DNA of 64,000 nucleotides. Source: Carposina sasakii. Lineage: Eukaryota > Arthropoda > Insecta > Lepidoptera > Carposinidae. The notes beneath the pieces were generated by a model, which ran no database searches, was not told where the DNA came from, and worked only from the letters and a program-made list of their open reading frames with translations. Of this stretch, positions 11,012 through 22,931 are shown piece by piece. The position numbers were made by a program, and so were the translations under genes. Position 1 is the stretch's first letter. Each line of letters begins with the position of its first letter. Location of the stretch: assembly GCA_014607495.2 (NCBI GenBank), contig CP053169.1, forward strand, positions 868,001-932,000, written 5' to 3'.

Positions 11012-11629
11012 CTGTAAAAGAAAGAAACTATTGAAAGGGGCTTTTCTTATCGATTCCATTGTTGCAGACAATCGGTGTTTTCGTGTCGAAACTAATTTGG
11101 TTGTTCGATGCTCAGCGCGATAGCTTTGGTGGAAAAAAAAAGGAAAATTGACAGTTCCGTGTGAGAGAGCGCCATTGGAAGGGATCGCGTGTATTGGTTC
11201 AGGGATATCTGAAATGTTCGGTGTTTTTCGCAAAATGATTTAGTTATTTCTTGAGCTATGAATAAAGTGAACGGTGATTTATCGTTCAGTCTATTTCTGA
11301 TGTTTTAATGGTATTTAGGAGCTTAGTAAGCTAAGCAGCTTATGTGACGACGTCACGACTCTTAATTATGTAAAAATATATTTCTTGCTCCCTTTTTATA
11401 AAGGACTCTCGAACAGTATAATAATATAAAGATTCATAATCATTTACTACAAAATTTTAAGTATTATTTCATTGGTAGTATCCCCTTTCCGAAGGTTATG
11501 CCGTCTAGCATGCAAGTGAAAACGGCTAAAAACTAAGTTATTGCCACCTAAAACAAAGCTACGTAAACCACGACTTGTAAATTTTATAGTTTGTCACAAT
11601 TCATGAACGTTGGCGGAAAGCTAACTCTA

Positions 11630-11790
11630 CACTGTGAGTTTACAACTCGAACTCGTTCGAGTTAAGTTCAAGTACTCAACCAATCACGTTGCACCGATAA
11701 ATTATATCACGTCATTAGCCTTTAATGTGATTGGTTGGCTGTATAACTTTAATACAAACGAGTTCGAATTACAAACTGGCATACTGTTCA
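11630..11790. repeat. Palindrome with paired CCAAT boxes
   Basis: GAACTCGTT and CAACCAATCACGT on the left are inverted at the right as TGTGATTGGTTG and AACGAGTTC, around an ATATCACGTCATTAG core. A shorter relative is at 50205-50300. It could be a foldback element or a symmetric NF-Y-type site. Confidence 0.5.
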
Positions 11791-14700
11791 AAAAACAAAC
11801 GTTAAAGGTACCCAATCTTGACAGACCACTTCTCTGAGGTTATCTATGGACAGACCGTTTTATTTTTTTCCAGATTAGGACCCTTATCAAATACATAATC
11901 AGAAATGTGATGTGCAAAAAGTGCAGCTACCACATTATTATCGCTTAGTGTAATATTAAAAGAAGTTTCATAATATTTAACAGTTATCAATACTATTTAA
12001 ATTTCCTGTATTAAACGTTGATTCTTTAGTAATTAAAACAGCGACTTCAACCCCTCCCTTAGGCCACACGAAGGCAGTAGCCAGTGGGGCTGAATTACGG
12101 GCGTGTCCATCAATAAACATGATAAGTGCCCCGTTCGTGAGCCGATATGCAAACAGGACCACGCGAGCGAGCCTTATCGATACCAGCATCGATAACAACT
12201 ATCGATTGTTGTGACATTTTCTTTTGTTGTTCACTCGGACTTGGTATCGTTTGAGTGAGTCATTCGATTTTTTATGGTAGTGTTCTTTTAGTTTTCTTTA
12301 GGTTGTTTCTTTTTTTAAATTTATTCCAAAGTCAGTTTGCTATTTGAGTTGGATTCGGACCAACTATTCGTATGCCTAATGGGTGAAGATATTGATTTTG
12401 GTCAAGCGTTTCTTGAAATTTGGCAGTTGCTTGGTATTTGCTTTAGTCAGGTTAATTAGGTCGACTTATTGATTGCATTGTATTAGTACTTAGTTCGTGT
12501 TTTAAGCCTGCGTCATTATTTTAGCGTAATTACTGGCAGCTTAGTGAAATAAATATTACAATATTCTATTTTGAAATTTTAAAGACCGGAGTAAACACGT
12601 TTTATTTTACTTTTCTAATTTAAAAATGAGTCACACACAAGACAGTTAAATGGTATAAGTCATACTGTTTGATATTGGTTAATATTCATTAAAAGGGGCA
12701 GATCGAATAGATAAGGCGGGCTTATTAACGCATTGATACATTACTGGCGGGTTCCAGAATTGTTTTTAGTTTGAATTTCGAATTAAGTTTTTGAAGGTTT
12801 ACAGAGTTGGTAGTTTATGGTAAATAGGAATGTTATGGCTTCATTTATATTATTTGATTCATATAAATAAAATGTTAAAAAGTTTTAGGCTACTCGTATT
12901 AATGCTATCGAATGTAGAATCGGAACCATAATTTCGATGATTGACTTTATCTCTATTATGTAAGTAGATAGATGATTGCCTATTTTTCTTTGGATTCTGA
13001 GTCATTTAAATAATTAGCATTGTAAGGGAATTTATTATTTCCTTTCTAAAACAACATTTTACTCTTAATAACCAAAGTTACCATTCGGTAGTAATAAATG
13101 TAAAAGTCGTTCCTTACAGGTGTTTTAAAACAATTTGAATATCGAACGTCTATAAAATATACGGGTTAAAGCACCGAAGAATTTTCAACTTAATTCCAAC
13201 GATACTAAAATATCGATTGAGTGTTATCGATACTTTGGATACGCACTACTAACTTCATTATCGATACCAATCGCTCGCGTGTCACCGTTACACCGCAGGG
13301 TTACAACTATATTAGACAGTTCTTCCATATTCAAATTGGTGTTTTGTATTTTATTTAAATTGATAGTACCAACATTAGTAAAACAGGCAGATTCAAAAAT
13401 GTTTTGAATTGCTAAGCTTTTTATATAACATAATTTATTTAGGTCAATATGGAAAATTCAAACAATAGCTTGTGTAGTGTGTGTCGTATGTCTTTTATAG
13501 AGTAAGTAAGCATTTACGAAGTTTTAATATTAAAAAAAACAGGTTGGTACTACCGACTTTTATAAAGCCATAAAATACCCATTACATTTCACTTTTCAAA
13601 TAAATTTACAAAACTTCGCCCATAAATAACGGTAATATAAATACTATTAATGCAGTTTTCCAGTCAATAAATTATACAAAGTGCTGATATTCCACATGTC
13701 TGTCAAAGTTGTGTTTGTTGAGTCGTTAAATATTGTCTATTAAATATACAGCCGCAAGTAAAAGGCAGGTGCTCCCCAATAACCGAAATCAACATGCCGC
13801 AAACATTTTTATCACTGCCATAAATAAAACAAAACTCTTAGATTACCCCGGCACACGTAAAACTTTTTGGACGCACCTCAAATGTGACGCGTTAAAGTGC
13901 GTTCCAATTTTAAATACCGAGATCTTATGCCGTAAAACGGAAGGTTAAAATTCGAATTGTGTTTATGCGCGGGCTGTTCGTTTTTCGAATTCGATGGGTA
14001 GTAAAATCTATCGTGCATCGACAAAAGATGTCGTGACAGAGAAGTTTGCCAGTTTCCTTTCAATCGATGCTTTTAAGTTCGGCATTCTTCGCCCCGTAAC
14101 TTCATAACCCAATTATACGTCATGCGATAGCATTGCAATTGTTTACTTGACTCGAGTAAAATAATAGGTGGATTGAGTAAATGGCATTTTACCTATCTAT
14201 TTATTAAATAATTTCGAGAAAAGCAAAGGGATAACCTTTTGCCGAAACTGAATTTCGTAATAATGCATAAATACCCTGAGAGGAAAGTGAATAACACAAA
14301 TCAAATACCAAGATTACTGAACATGTAACGAGAATTGCAATTAAAATTTCCGGAACGCAAACTGTCAATAATCTGCGGGTCTGCGAACGCAATCGAAAAT
14401 AGGAATTCATGCGAAGCGTTCGAATTTCGAATGCCGCTCATTTCGAACGCTTCTCTTTTTGACTTCCTTCCCTCGATCCTTCCTCCTTTTGTCGGCGCAG
14501 AGGCGATCGACACGAACTTTGTGCCAGATATTAGTCATATTTCTGTCGTTTTTCGGCTTCGGTATTCGAAATCTGTTGCGGTTCTTCGTTTGTGCTCTTT
14601 GAACTGCACTCTATGTTCGAAAATTCGATTATTTCATTGCAGTTGCTGTGATTGATGGATTTTGCGAGTCGTTTTCTGTTGTTCTTTTGAACGGCTTTGG

Positions 14701-15529
14701 CAACGTGCTAAGTGCCTTTTGTGGTGCATAGCGAATGATTGGCTTTTATTGCCGGCTCGTATCGCGTAAAGCAGTGGAGTCGCTACTCATATATCTTACT
14801 TAGGTTGGTACTTTTTGGCACGAGTTGTACACAATATATCTATAATTAGATTGCTGTTTACCTATTCAAATATTACTTTTGTTTCGGGAGTTATAACTGA
14901 AAAGTAACGAATGTGGTGTTACCTTAAACGAAATGATTACTAGATTTTAGTGTTATCGCTAAAAATATGGCACGACAATTAATAGAACCTTATATTTATG
15001 GTGGTGGGCCGTTATTTGTCATGATTTAATATAAGTCACACCTTAAGATTTAATTTTAAATGTTTTGTCTTAATTAGATAATAATTACATATAAATTTTT
15101 AGATCATCTCATAAACAAATCGAAAGCTTTGTACATCAAAATGGACTTTTTTATATTGGCAAAGAGCCTTCATATTAAGTCGTCAGCAGTATATATGGCC
15201 AACATTATAGAATTTCTATTATGTCAAACAGCTTACCAGACATCGCCCTTTTACTTAACAGACAAAGATCAAAATACTAGTTATTATAGTAATAAAGAGT
15301 CACTAAGTAAATTGATAATTTCAATTAGTCGATATAAATAAAGTGAGCAGTGTTATTAATAGTCACCTATCACGAATGGTATCGAATAATTCGAATTGAG
15401 TACTCGATTATTCAGGGTCTCGATTACTGAAGTTATCGAGTACGTCGCGTGTGTCACCCGCTTTACTTATCAAATAGCAGGTGTCCGTTTTATAGAATAA
15501 CCCCCGTGTATAATTTCAAAACTAATGCC
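11791..15529. other. Mostly unique intronic stretch, CGAT-rich
   Basis: Clusters of ATCGAT occur at 12170-12210 (three sites in about 40 bases), 13205-13275 and 15375-15440. The interval 13880-14700 is rich in TTCGAA and TCGA and is less AT-biased; its open frames (14301-14655, both strands) have no splice or family support. The GC-richer patch at 12060-12170 is unexplained. Confidence 0.35.
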
Positions 15530-15700
15530 AGTTTCATCGTATGTTTCCTTTGGCTGATGGCGCTAGTTACTATGTTAGTTCCGAAATCAGGCGTAGATTA
15601 TTCTATGAAACGGAGTCTAGCATTTTGTGTACAGTTACGTAGATTAATGTAGTAACTAGCGCCATCTTTCGAGTGCCCTGTTTGCTGAAACGTACTACCT
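15530..15700. mobile_element. Foldback family D, rearranged copy
   Basis: GATGGCGCTAGTTACTATG, GTTAGTTCCGAAATCAGGCG and TTCTATGAAACGGAG appear in the family order, followed by an inverted piece TAGTAACTAGCGCCATC and CTGAAACG. Relatives are at 20011-20174 and 46774-46900. Confidence 0.55.
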
Positions 15701-15758
15701 ACTACATGAGTGCCTTTGAGATTATCTTTAGATATGTAACCTTTTCGTAGGCGATGGG

Positions 15759-15990
15759 CGATAATACTACAGCTGCTTCTCTTCCCGGGCATACTGTACA
15801 AGTCAATTGAGGGACAAGAGGGTCTTGGTGTTTTGTAGGCGATGGGCTGACCACCTGTCACTAGTAACCGAACTTGTACATCTCAACTATACCCTCAAAA
15901 TTGGTCAGAAGTGGCACTATGTGGTTCTATCGGTCCTTGGTGCTCTGCTATTCCGTAAGGGATAAAGGCGTGATTATATGTATGTATATA
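15759..15990 (+). mobile_element. TATG-tailed retroposon copy
   Basis: From ATAATACTACAGCTGCTTC through CCCGGGCATACTGTACAAG and GGCGATGGGCTGACCACCTG to GGGATAAAGGCGTGATTATA and a TATG tail. It lacks only the first block. Confidence 0.65.
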
Positions 15991-16338
15991 TGGTGTATTA
16001 AGGTAAAGATGTATTGTACTGCTGTCTGCAATGTAAGATAGGCAAAAAAGCATTAAGTAATTAGTTATAAAGTTGAAATTATTAAAATTATTACTAAGTA
16101 GATGGAATTAATTTTATTAAATATTTCTATACCTATAAATGCTACCTAGGCAGGATATAATTTATTTGCCAAGACATGAATAAATAAGAAGGGATAATGT
16201 TTTTAGCTTGCCATTGTACATTCTCTTTGTAACTATGTAAAGTCTCTATATTGCTTAATATTTGTTTGGACCAGCACATAGAACTGTGGTCCAAGATTAC
16301 GAAGGTTACTATACTCGTATGTAGTTGCTGTAAGTATA

Positions 16339-16598
16339 CAGGATGTAACAAAAAGGGTATGTTAAGCGAAAAGCTATGTAAATAGCCCACTGTAGAGAAC
16401 CTATCCACAAAATTTGAGATTCGAAATCACATGTTTATTTTCCCCGATTGTATGGAGAATTTTTAAATATCTCAGGAATTTTCATACAATCTTGAAAATT
16501 AAAAATGTGATATCGAGTCTCAAATTTTGGGAATAGGTTCTCTATAGTGGGCTATTTATACAGCTCTTCGCTAAACATACCCTTTCTGTTACACCCTG
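16339..16598. mobile_element. Foldback family A, copy 2
   Basis: A TA-flanked 260-base near-palindrome from CAGGATGTAACAAAAAGGG to CTTTCTGTTACACCCTG, with the same inner blocks as 8036-8295. Confidence 0.85.
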
Positions 16599-19554
16599 TA
16601 GATTCAAATTATTATTTACCAACTAAAAACTTTTTTTTAAACCAAAATTAACTATGAATGTTTATTCAAATAGCTATCGTCAGCTCCCTCCTTTGCCGAT
16701 CACTCGGTGTAATAAAAAAAAAGAAATATTCCTCACATGTCACTAGTGATGTTCCCATTCGATATATCAGTATCGGAAGAAAGGGGAAACACTTCTGGAA
16801 ATAAAATATGACATTTGAATGTTTTTCCCATTCCCCTTCGGAATGCGATTGGTATGATTTCTTGAGGGACTTGGGATATTTTTCTATGCTATTTTTAATT
16901 TTGGAGGACAAATTTTATACAGGTAAGTACATTGTGCTTATTTGAATTCTGAAAAGATAACTTCCTTATAATGTAGAAGGTATCGTCTATTTACGCTACA
17001 CCAATCTAATATTATGAAGCAAAGATTTGTTTTTTATTTGTTTGCACTGAATAGGCTGTGTTACACAGTTTTCATGTTTAAAAAACATGATTCCTTTATT
17101 TTACCTGATGAATATAGGCTATAATACTTCTTATCACAGATTATTGCTATTTACTTATATTGGTAAAAACGCTGTAGATATACCTAATACTTATATAATT
17201 CTTGAGTGATTTAAAATTTTGTGCGGTTGTTAAAGTATAGGTACCTAATAACAGTAATAATGTCAACATTTTAAGTTCGATGCTTTCCCTTAATTAGTTA
17301 ACGATATATTTTAAGACACACTATATTATAGAAGAAAATAAAAAAGACATAGACATTCCAACACAAATCAAATCCATAGCCACCCGCAGCACTACATCAT
17401 GGCACCCTCGCGTGAGAGAACGTTCCAAAATTGACGGTCAGGATGAAGTATCGATGGTTTTACCGTCACTTTGATACACTGCCGGAGTTTAGTCCGTATG
17501 GAGACGATTTACTTTGCCTCTACATTAAAAAGTGTAACTGTCAAAAATATAGGTACAGTCGTGCATACAAGTTCGAAATCTTTTTTAATAACATTTTTTA
17601 CCCGAAAGTTGATATTTATGGTCGATAGTTTTTTTTTGTATTAGATGTAGTAATATTCTCAGTTAGACAGAGATATAAAAGCATCTCTTCTCAATAATCC
17701 AATTATCAAATTCATATTTTTAATTATGAAAACGTCATTTGTTTCTATATAGTATCGCAATCTCAAAGACTGTAATAGATCACTATGTTATGCTCTAAAA
17801 ATATGCTAGTCAAATATACTGGTGTACAGTATATCACATCGCTTTGTATACCAACAGTAAGTCAGATAGGGAGCTGATATATTGCAGGGTGTATTTGGAA
17901 GTGATGGCATCGTACATCATTATGTATCGTCACCTGTTCTTCATTAGATCACATTCGGTATCGCGACATCCATCTATACTAATATTTTTAGATATGAATA
18001 TAATGTGTCACGACGAGTGTGCGAGGTTGACCGATTTCCGAGAAGCGTATAGATTTCTGGAGATTTGCCGCGATGGATGTCGGAATAGTTTTTCTTAAAA
18101 TATTTTCTTTTCAGTAATCATTTATCTTCTATCTAATACGTATAAAAATAGTTTGTCCAGAATGACACGATCAACGCACGCAAGCTGATCTTGACTTGAC
18201 GAGCGACCTGACTTGAAGTGCGTTCCTTGTATAATGTTACTAATGTAGGCATCCGATAAAATAGGACTCCCAAGATTCCTAAGGGAATGGAAATCTAAAG
18301 TTTTCACGGACAAAGTCGTGGGCGTCCTCTATTAGGTATTATTAGGTTTAATTTATCATCCGTGGACCTAACAACATTATTTCTAGCCGTAACAAATCTG
18401 TCATAGAATTTAACTCTTTAGTCATATAGTAAATAACCTTTCAGGTGAAATCAGGTGTAAGTTTTCCTCTAGTTTACTCCAATTTAGTTTATTGACATTT
18501 CAAAGACCCAACTTTGTAACTTTACCCTGTTTTCCACACTTAAGAGCCATCTGTGATTATACGACACATAGAAGTCAGTGAGTGTTACAGTAGGATTTAC
18601 TGTCGATAGTTTCCAATAATTCTATCCGCCAATGCCACAGACTATTAGCAATCAATGTCGCATGTCCAAAAATTTGTCTAAAGATGTCTGCCAAGACATT
18701 AAAATTTCAAACAGCTCCCTATAACATCAATTAATCTTGAAGCCCTATATAAATCTATTCTTATTGCACTTACAGCAATAATTATAATGTAATTTATGTA
18801 TGTATGCACATGAGATCTGCCAATGGATTCAATCATTTTGAATCTGTGCCAAATCTTAAATGTCATAGTGTTGAAACTGATGATAATAATTTATGTGAAG
18901 TTATATGTGCTTTAAGTATTGCAACATTGTGTCATTGGTATGAAATAAAAAAAAAGATGATTAAATATATGCAAAATATTATGTTCGTGACTGTATCTAT
19001 GATATTTAAAATTGAAACTAATTATTCGATCAATGTTTGTTTAATTTTAATTTCAAACATCGAATTTCGACTGTTCTATCTTCAAATAAATGCTCGTTTT
19101 AATAATCGAATCATCATCGATTCTCGGTAGTTACAGAACTAACCCGTTGATGAACTATTAAAAAAACAATACTCATTGATCACACGCGGGAAACACATGT
19201 GCGGATGAAAAGAGACGCCGCTATGCACATGAAAGGGATGGACTGACGTTTTTCTTTTTTTTTTCAAACATCGAAGGCACCGATTTTGCCACATGTTTTT
19301 AACCGATCGTCATAAAATTGGTTACTGGAGCTCTTGGACAAATAAACGAATGAGAATATCGGGATAGCGTTGTTTGTTTTTTTTTATTGACTTCGACAGG
19401 CAAAGGGGTAAACATTGTGATGTCATGTAACAGGTTTTAATTTAAATTTGCTAAAATTAAAATTATAATTTAAATCTTTGGCAATATAATAGTTGCAAAA
19501 AATAACTAAAATCTGATCATTTATCCTTACTGCACTAATACTTAGATACCTTAT
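16599..19554. other. AT-rich stretch, no gene seen
   Basis: Only a fragment of the GTGGACGCC repeat (18240-18333) is recognised. The patch 17390-17520 is slightly GC richer and carries a 65-codon frame without splice support. Confidence 0.35.
18240..18333 (-). repeat. Fragment of the GTGGACGCC retroposon
   Basis: Minus strand shows GAGGACGCCCACGACTTTGT at its 5' end, a diverged version of the family start, followed by sequence that no longer matches. Confidence 0.4.
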
Positions 19555-19740
19555 TATAAATGCGAAAGTTTGTTTGTTTATTGGTTTGTTACTTCGTCAT
19601 ATAGTTAGGAGTATGGAGAAGGACATAGGCTATATTATATTATAATGTAAAAAACCTGTCAATTTTGATGAAACTTGGCATTTGTAGAACTTATACCTAC
19701 TCGTACGTACATGTATATCAGAATAACATACCTAGGCTAT
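19555..19740 (-). repeat. Diverged 3' part of a GTGGACGCC-type retroposon
   Basis: TTATAAATGCGAAAGTTTG followed by a diverged body with CATAGGCTATAT resembles the 3' end of the short subfamily (as at 51031-51230) on the minus strand. Confidence 0.4.
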
Positions 19741-20010
19741 ATGATGATTAATAGTAAATATATTTCAACTTGCTTTTAATTCTAAGAACTAATAAAATAG
19801 AAACAAATAGTAAACGTAAGCTTCCTATTGCAAACTCTATCGATAATATCGACATATTTTCTCACGCTCGGCCCAAGCGGAAACGGATCGTAATGCTGAG
19901 ATAATATGAATTGTTATTGCTTGCATGCTACTGGTGATCTAGGTTGTGTGGTGTAAGTTGAAAGATTCACGCGATTTAGTCTAATTTAGAACAAGGGGCA
20001 TAGATATTGT

Positions 20011-20174
20011 TCGTTTCATAGAAATGGTTCTTATTATGCCTGATTTCGGAACTAACATTTTTCGCATGCAGCTAAAACAGAAAGTGTGGTCATACGCATA
20101 CTATACTATACTAGCTATATACTATACTATACTATACTAGCGCCATCGACCATCAGAACTATACGGTGAAACGC
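20011..20174 (-). mobile_element. Foldback family D with a CTATA microsatellite
   Basis: Minus-strand order is GTTTCACCGTATAG, GATGGCGCTAG, a run of CTATA units (20094-20138), GTGTGACC-like sequence, GTTAGTTCCGAAATCAGGC and TATGAAACGAAC. The pentanucleotide run lies where other copies have a few TACTATG bases. Confidence 0.6.
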
Positions 20175-20399
20175 ACTTTACAGTCCGCTACATCTCATCC
20201 CTGTTCCCCCACCAGTGTAGGGTATCACAGTTATTGCTAACGTCAACAAACGCGATGCTGTATCAATTCGGATGGTGTTTTGTTACGAGACGATCACGTG
20301 GTGACGGTCAATGGGATTTAACCGTCTGCGGTAACTAGAGATGATTAGTTATGTACAGACAGGTGTTTGATTTATGAATAACATTTATTTTTTTTTTTA

Positions 20400-20650
20400 C
20401 ATATATATACATACATATAATCACGCCTTTATCCCTTACGGGGTAGGCAGAGGACTAAGGGCCGATAGAACCACATGGTGCCACTTCTGACCAATTTTGA
20501 GTGTATAGTTGAGATGTACAAGTTCGGTTAGTAGTGACAGGTGGTCAGCCCATCGCCTACAAAACACCAAGACCCTCTTGTCCCTCTACTGACTTGTACA
20601 GTATGCCCGGGAAGAGAAGCAGCTGTAGTATTACACGTTATTTTTTCAGT
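20400..20650 (-). mobile_element. TATG-tailed retroposon copy
   Basis: The tail (CATACATA) is at 20408, then CACGCCTTTATCCCTTACGG, ACCACATGGTGCCACTTCTG and GGGAAGAGAAGCAGCTGTAG. Near full length, minus orientation. Confidence 0.65.
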
Positions 20651-20696
20651 TTTTTCATTTTTTTTTCATACTCAGATATGTATTTAAACTAGTTCA

Positions 20697-20790
20697 TGTG
20701 TTGATGCAGGTCTCCATAGAATATATATCAGCTGCATCTCCTACCGTGCTGTAGTCCCCTAGTCGACACTAAGGGACTCGGAATAAATTC
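20697..20790 (-). repeat. Repeat family E, 3' half
   Basis: TGTTGATGCAGGTCTCCATA, ATCAGCTGCATCTCCTACCG and AGTCGACACTAAGGGACTC are the complement of the family's 3' half. Confidence 0.5.
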
Positions 20791-20814
20791 CGAAAAAAAA
20801 ATCATACATACTTA

Positions 20815-20938
20815 CGACTGTTTCCCCGAAATGACGCAACCAGAACGGCAGGATCATAAAGGAGGTACCACAGCCACGTTTAGGATATCAGAGACAGATG
20901 TAAAGGATCAGTGACAAGTTCTCATCGCCTGAGAGATA
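20815..20938 (+). repeat. Repeat family E, 5' half
   Basis: CCCCGAAATGACGCAACCAG, GGCAGGATCATAAAGGAG, CACAGCCACGTTTAG and GATCAGTGACAAGTTCTCAT in family order. It lies head to head with the fragment at 20697-20790. Confidence 0.55.
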
Positions 20939-20959
20939 TATATATGTAACAAAAACATA

Positions 20960-21290
20960 CATACATCTATACATATAATAAAAATGTAACGGATCGCTGT
21001 CTGTACATGGAAGATATATGAGAAAAAATATTATAGGAGACCTTTATCAACGCAATAGTACCCAAAACAATAATTTTTGGAATTTTTGTCTGTTTGTCGG
21101 TTTGTCTGTGCGTTTGTGCACGCTAATCTCAGAAACGGCTGAACCGATGTCGATGCAGTTTTCAGGAATATATTGTGACAGGCCCCACTTAACATATAGG
21201 CTACTTTTTATCCTGGGAAAATGTTTTTATCCCGGATAATTTCGATATTTTTTTTTCTGTAGTCCACGCGGATGGAGTCGCGGGCGTCTG
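20960..21290 (-). mobile_element. GTGGACGCC retroposon, full long-subfamily copy
   Basis: Runs on the minus strand from CAGACGCCCGCGACTCCATC through CCGGGATAAAAACATTTTCC, GTGGGGCCTGTCACAATATA and GCGTGCACAAACGCACAG to GGATCGCTGT-complement sequence and a TTATTATATGTAT 3' end. One of the most complete copies. Confidence 0.65.
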
Positions 21291-21298
21291 TACATAAA

Positions 21299-21513
21299 CA
21301 TCACGCCTTTTTCCCGAAGGGGTAGGCAAATATCACGGATCTTCATTTGCTACGATCCTAACACACCTCTTTCGCTTCATCTACTTTCATGATATTCTTC
21401 ATGCACGTTCCTCGGTTCTCGTTCCTCTTGACCTGAATTCTCTAGAATTTCACCAATTTGATCGGTGAAAGTCCGGCGAGGTCTTCCCTTTTCAACCCTT
21501 CCATCCACTCACA
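21299..21513 (-). mobile_element. Non-LTR LINE remnant, ORF C-terminus
   Basis: Minus strand encodes, with frame breaks, a LINE C-terminus: GKTSPDF-like GRPRRTF region, KRTRNRGTCMKNIMK, a basic stretch, and a clear end reading AYPFGKKA before a TGA at 21301-21303. Highly truncated and not functional. Confidence 0.6.
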
Positions 21514-21994
21514 AGTAACAAAAACACAGATAATCAAAATGACAGTGTTTGCACCTACCGGGATACGAACCCAGGGTATATGGTCAAACGCAGAATGTAG
21601 CAGAAGCTAGTAGATGTATGTAAAATATATCTATGTATATATATCTAAAATGTGTTTACACAAAGTTTATCTATTGTAAACTGAGACCGGACGCCCGTTC
21701 AATAAAAGGTCAATTATAATAACTACTAATGCACTAATTAATATTATGTTGTGTTCTGCTTTATTGGGATCAGAGCCCGTGGGAGAGGCGTGACGTCATC
21801 GAAGACATCGCTACTTAGCGAAATTCGTCATCGTGATTTGAAACGAAACTGGAGCGAATTAAAACGCGAAGCTCAGAACCAAATATAGCGGAGATCTGTG
21901 GAGGCCCTCTGCCCCATCTAGGGGACATAGGCACTCAAGTCAAGTAAGTCCAAGATCTCCGGTTAAGCCGTATGGTAGAGTGGAATAGCACCAT

Positions 21995-22062
21995 GGACAA
22001 TCCACGGAAGGAGATGCAGCTGATGTATTCTATGAAAGCCCTGCATCAGCACACATTCGAAG
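21995..22062 (+). repeat. Repeat family E, 3' end
   Basis: ACGGAAGGAGATGCAGCTGA, TGTATTCTATGAAAGCCCTG and CATCAGCACA close the family. It is followed by the SINE-like repeat at 22085. Confidence 0.55.
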
Positions 22063-22084
22063 AGATTTTACTTGTATAATATAG

Positions 22085-22262
22085 TTACGTTTCGTAGCGT
22101 AAAAACGTGCTAAAATGTCGTTCGTATTGACTTTGGTCAATTGATTTGCTTCTTTCATACAGAGTTAGCACCACCCCATTTCTGCCCGTGGGTATCGTAA
22201 GAGACGATTAAGGGATTCCGGGAGGTGGGCAACAGCGCCTCCCAAGTTGACGACATAGTCCT
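22085..22262 (+). mobile_element. SINE-like repeat with lost 3' tail
   Basis: Shares TTGACTTTGGTCAATTGATT, ATACAGAGTTAGCACC, TGCCCGTGGGTATCGTAAGA and GCAACAGCGCCTCCC with 61325-61650. It stops before the LINE-type tail found in complete copies. Confidence 0.55.
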
Positions 22263-22390
22263 AATGTTTTTTAAACAATTCCTTAGTCGACTATTGCGAC
22301 ATGCACATTGAACTATAACTATTTAATCACACCTTCTAAATGTAAGTAATTTTAAGTGATTCTAAATAATCTGGTAGCTAAATCTAATAA

Positions 22391-22931
22391 AAAAATAAAT
22401 AAATAGCCTTTTTATTTTCCTATACAAAATTGTTACACATACATTTAAAATAGATTGAATTAAATTAGGATTAATAATATGATAAAAAATTAAATTAAAA
22501 TTATAAATTCATGCATGATTAATTCCTAGGTATAGTTTTGGGTCCCTCTTCGGGTGAAGGCCTCCTCCAGAGCTTTCCAAGTACTCCTATCTTGGGCTTT
22601 TTGCTTCCAGTCTCTACCTGCTGTTTTTATCAGTTCGTCGGTCCAGCGTTCTAGTGGCCGTCCTCTGGCCCGGGTGCCTTTCGGTCCCTGCCATTCGGTC
22701 ACGACCTTTGTCCATCTTTGGTCTGAGGTGCGTGCTGTGTGACCAGCCCATTTCCACTTTAACTTTAGCGCGTGTTGCAATGCGTCAATCGCCCCTGTTT
22801 CCGATCTGATCAAACTACATCTGATTCTATCTGTAAGTTTGAGGTTTAGTATACTCCTCTCCATCGCTCTCTGGCACTTCTCGATTTTGTCTCTGTTATG
22901 CCTGTTGAAGATCCAGATTGACATCCATAGG
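22391..22931 (-). mobile_element. 5'-truncated RTE-like LINE with 12-bp target duplication
   Basis: Minus frame 22526-22924 gives 132 residues of a reverse-transcriptase C-terminus: RHNRDKIEKCQRAMERSI, KLKWKWAGHTAR, GRPLERWTDE and DRSTWKALEEAFTRRG before the stop. An AT-rich 3' UTR follows, ending in a TTTA-rich tail at about 22391-22410. TAAATCTAATAA is repeated exactly at 22379-22390 and 22932-22943, the target site duplication. The 5' end lies inside the coding region, so it is a dead copy. The intact frame suggests a fairly recent insertion. Confidence 0.85.

Noticed and set aside
10669..11034. 121-codon plus-strand frame
   Set aside because: It is the shadow of the GC-rich minus-strand exon. 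A GTAAGTAT donor-like site on the plus strand at 10766 has no matching acceptor or promoter.
14301..14655. Overlapping frames on both strands in a CGAA-rich patch
   Set aside because: The composition keeps stops rare on both strands; no splice sites or recognisable protein.
20400..20960. Regularly spaced repeats suggesting a CRISPR-like array
   Set aside because: The repetition comes from different interspersed families lying side by side; there are no equal spacers and the genome is eukaryotic.
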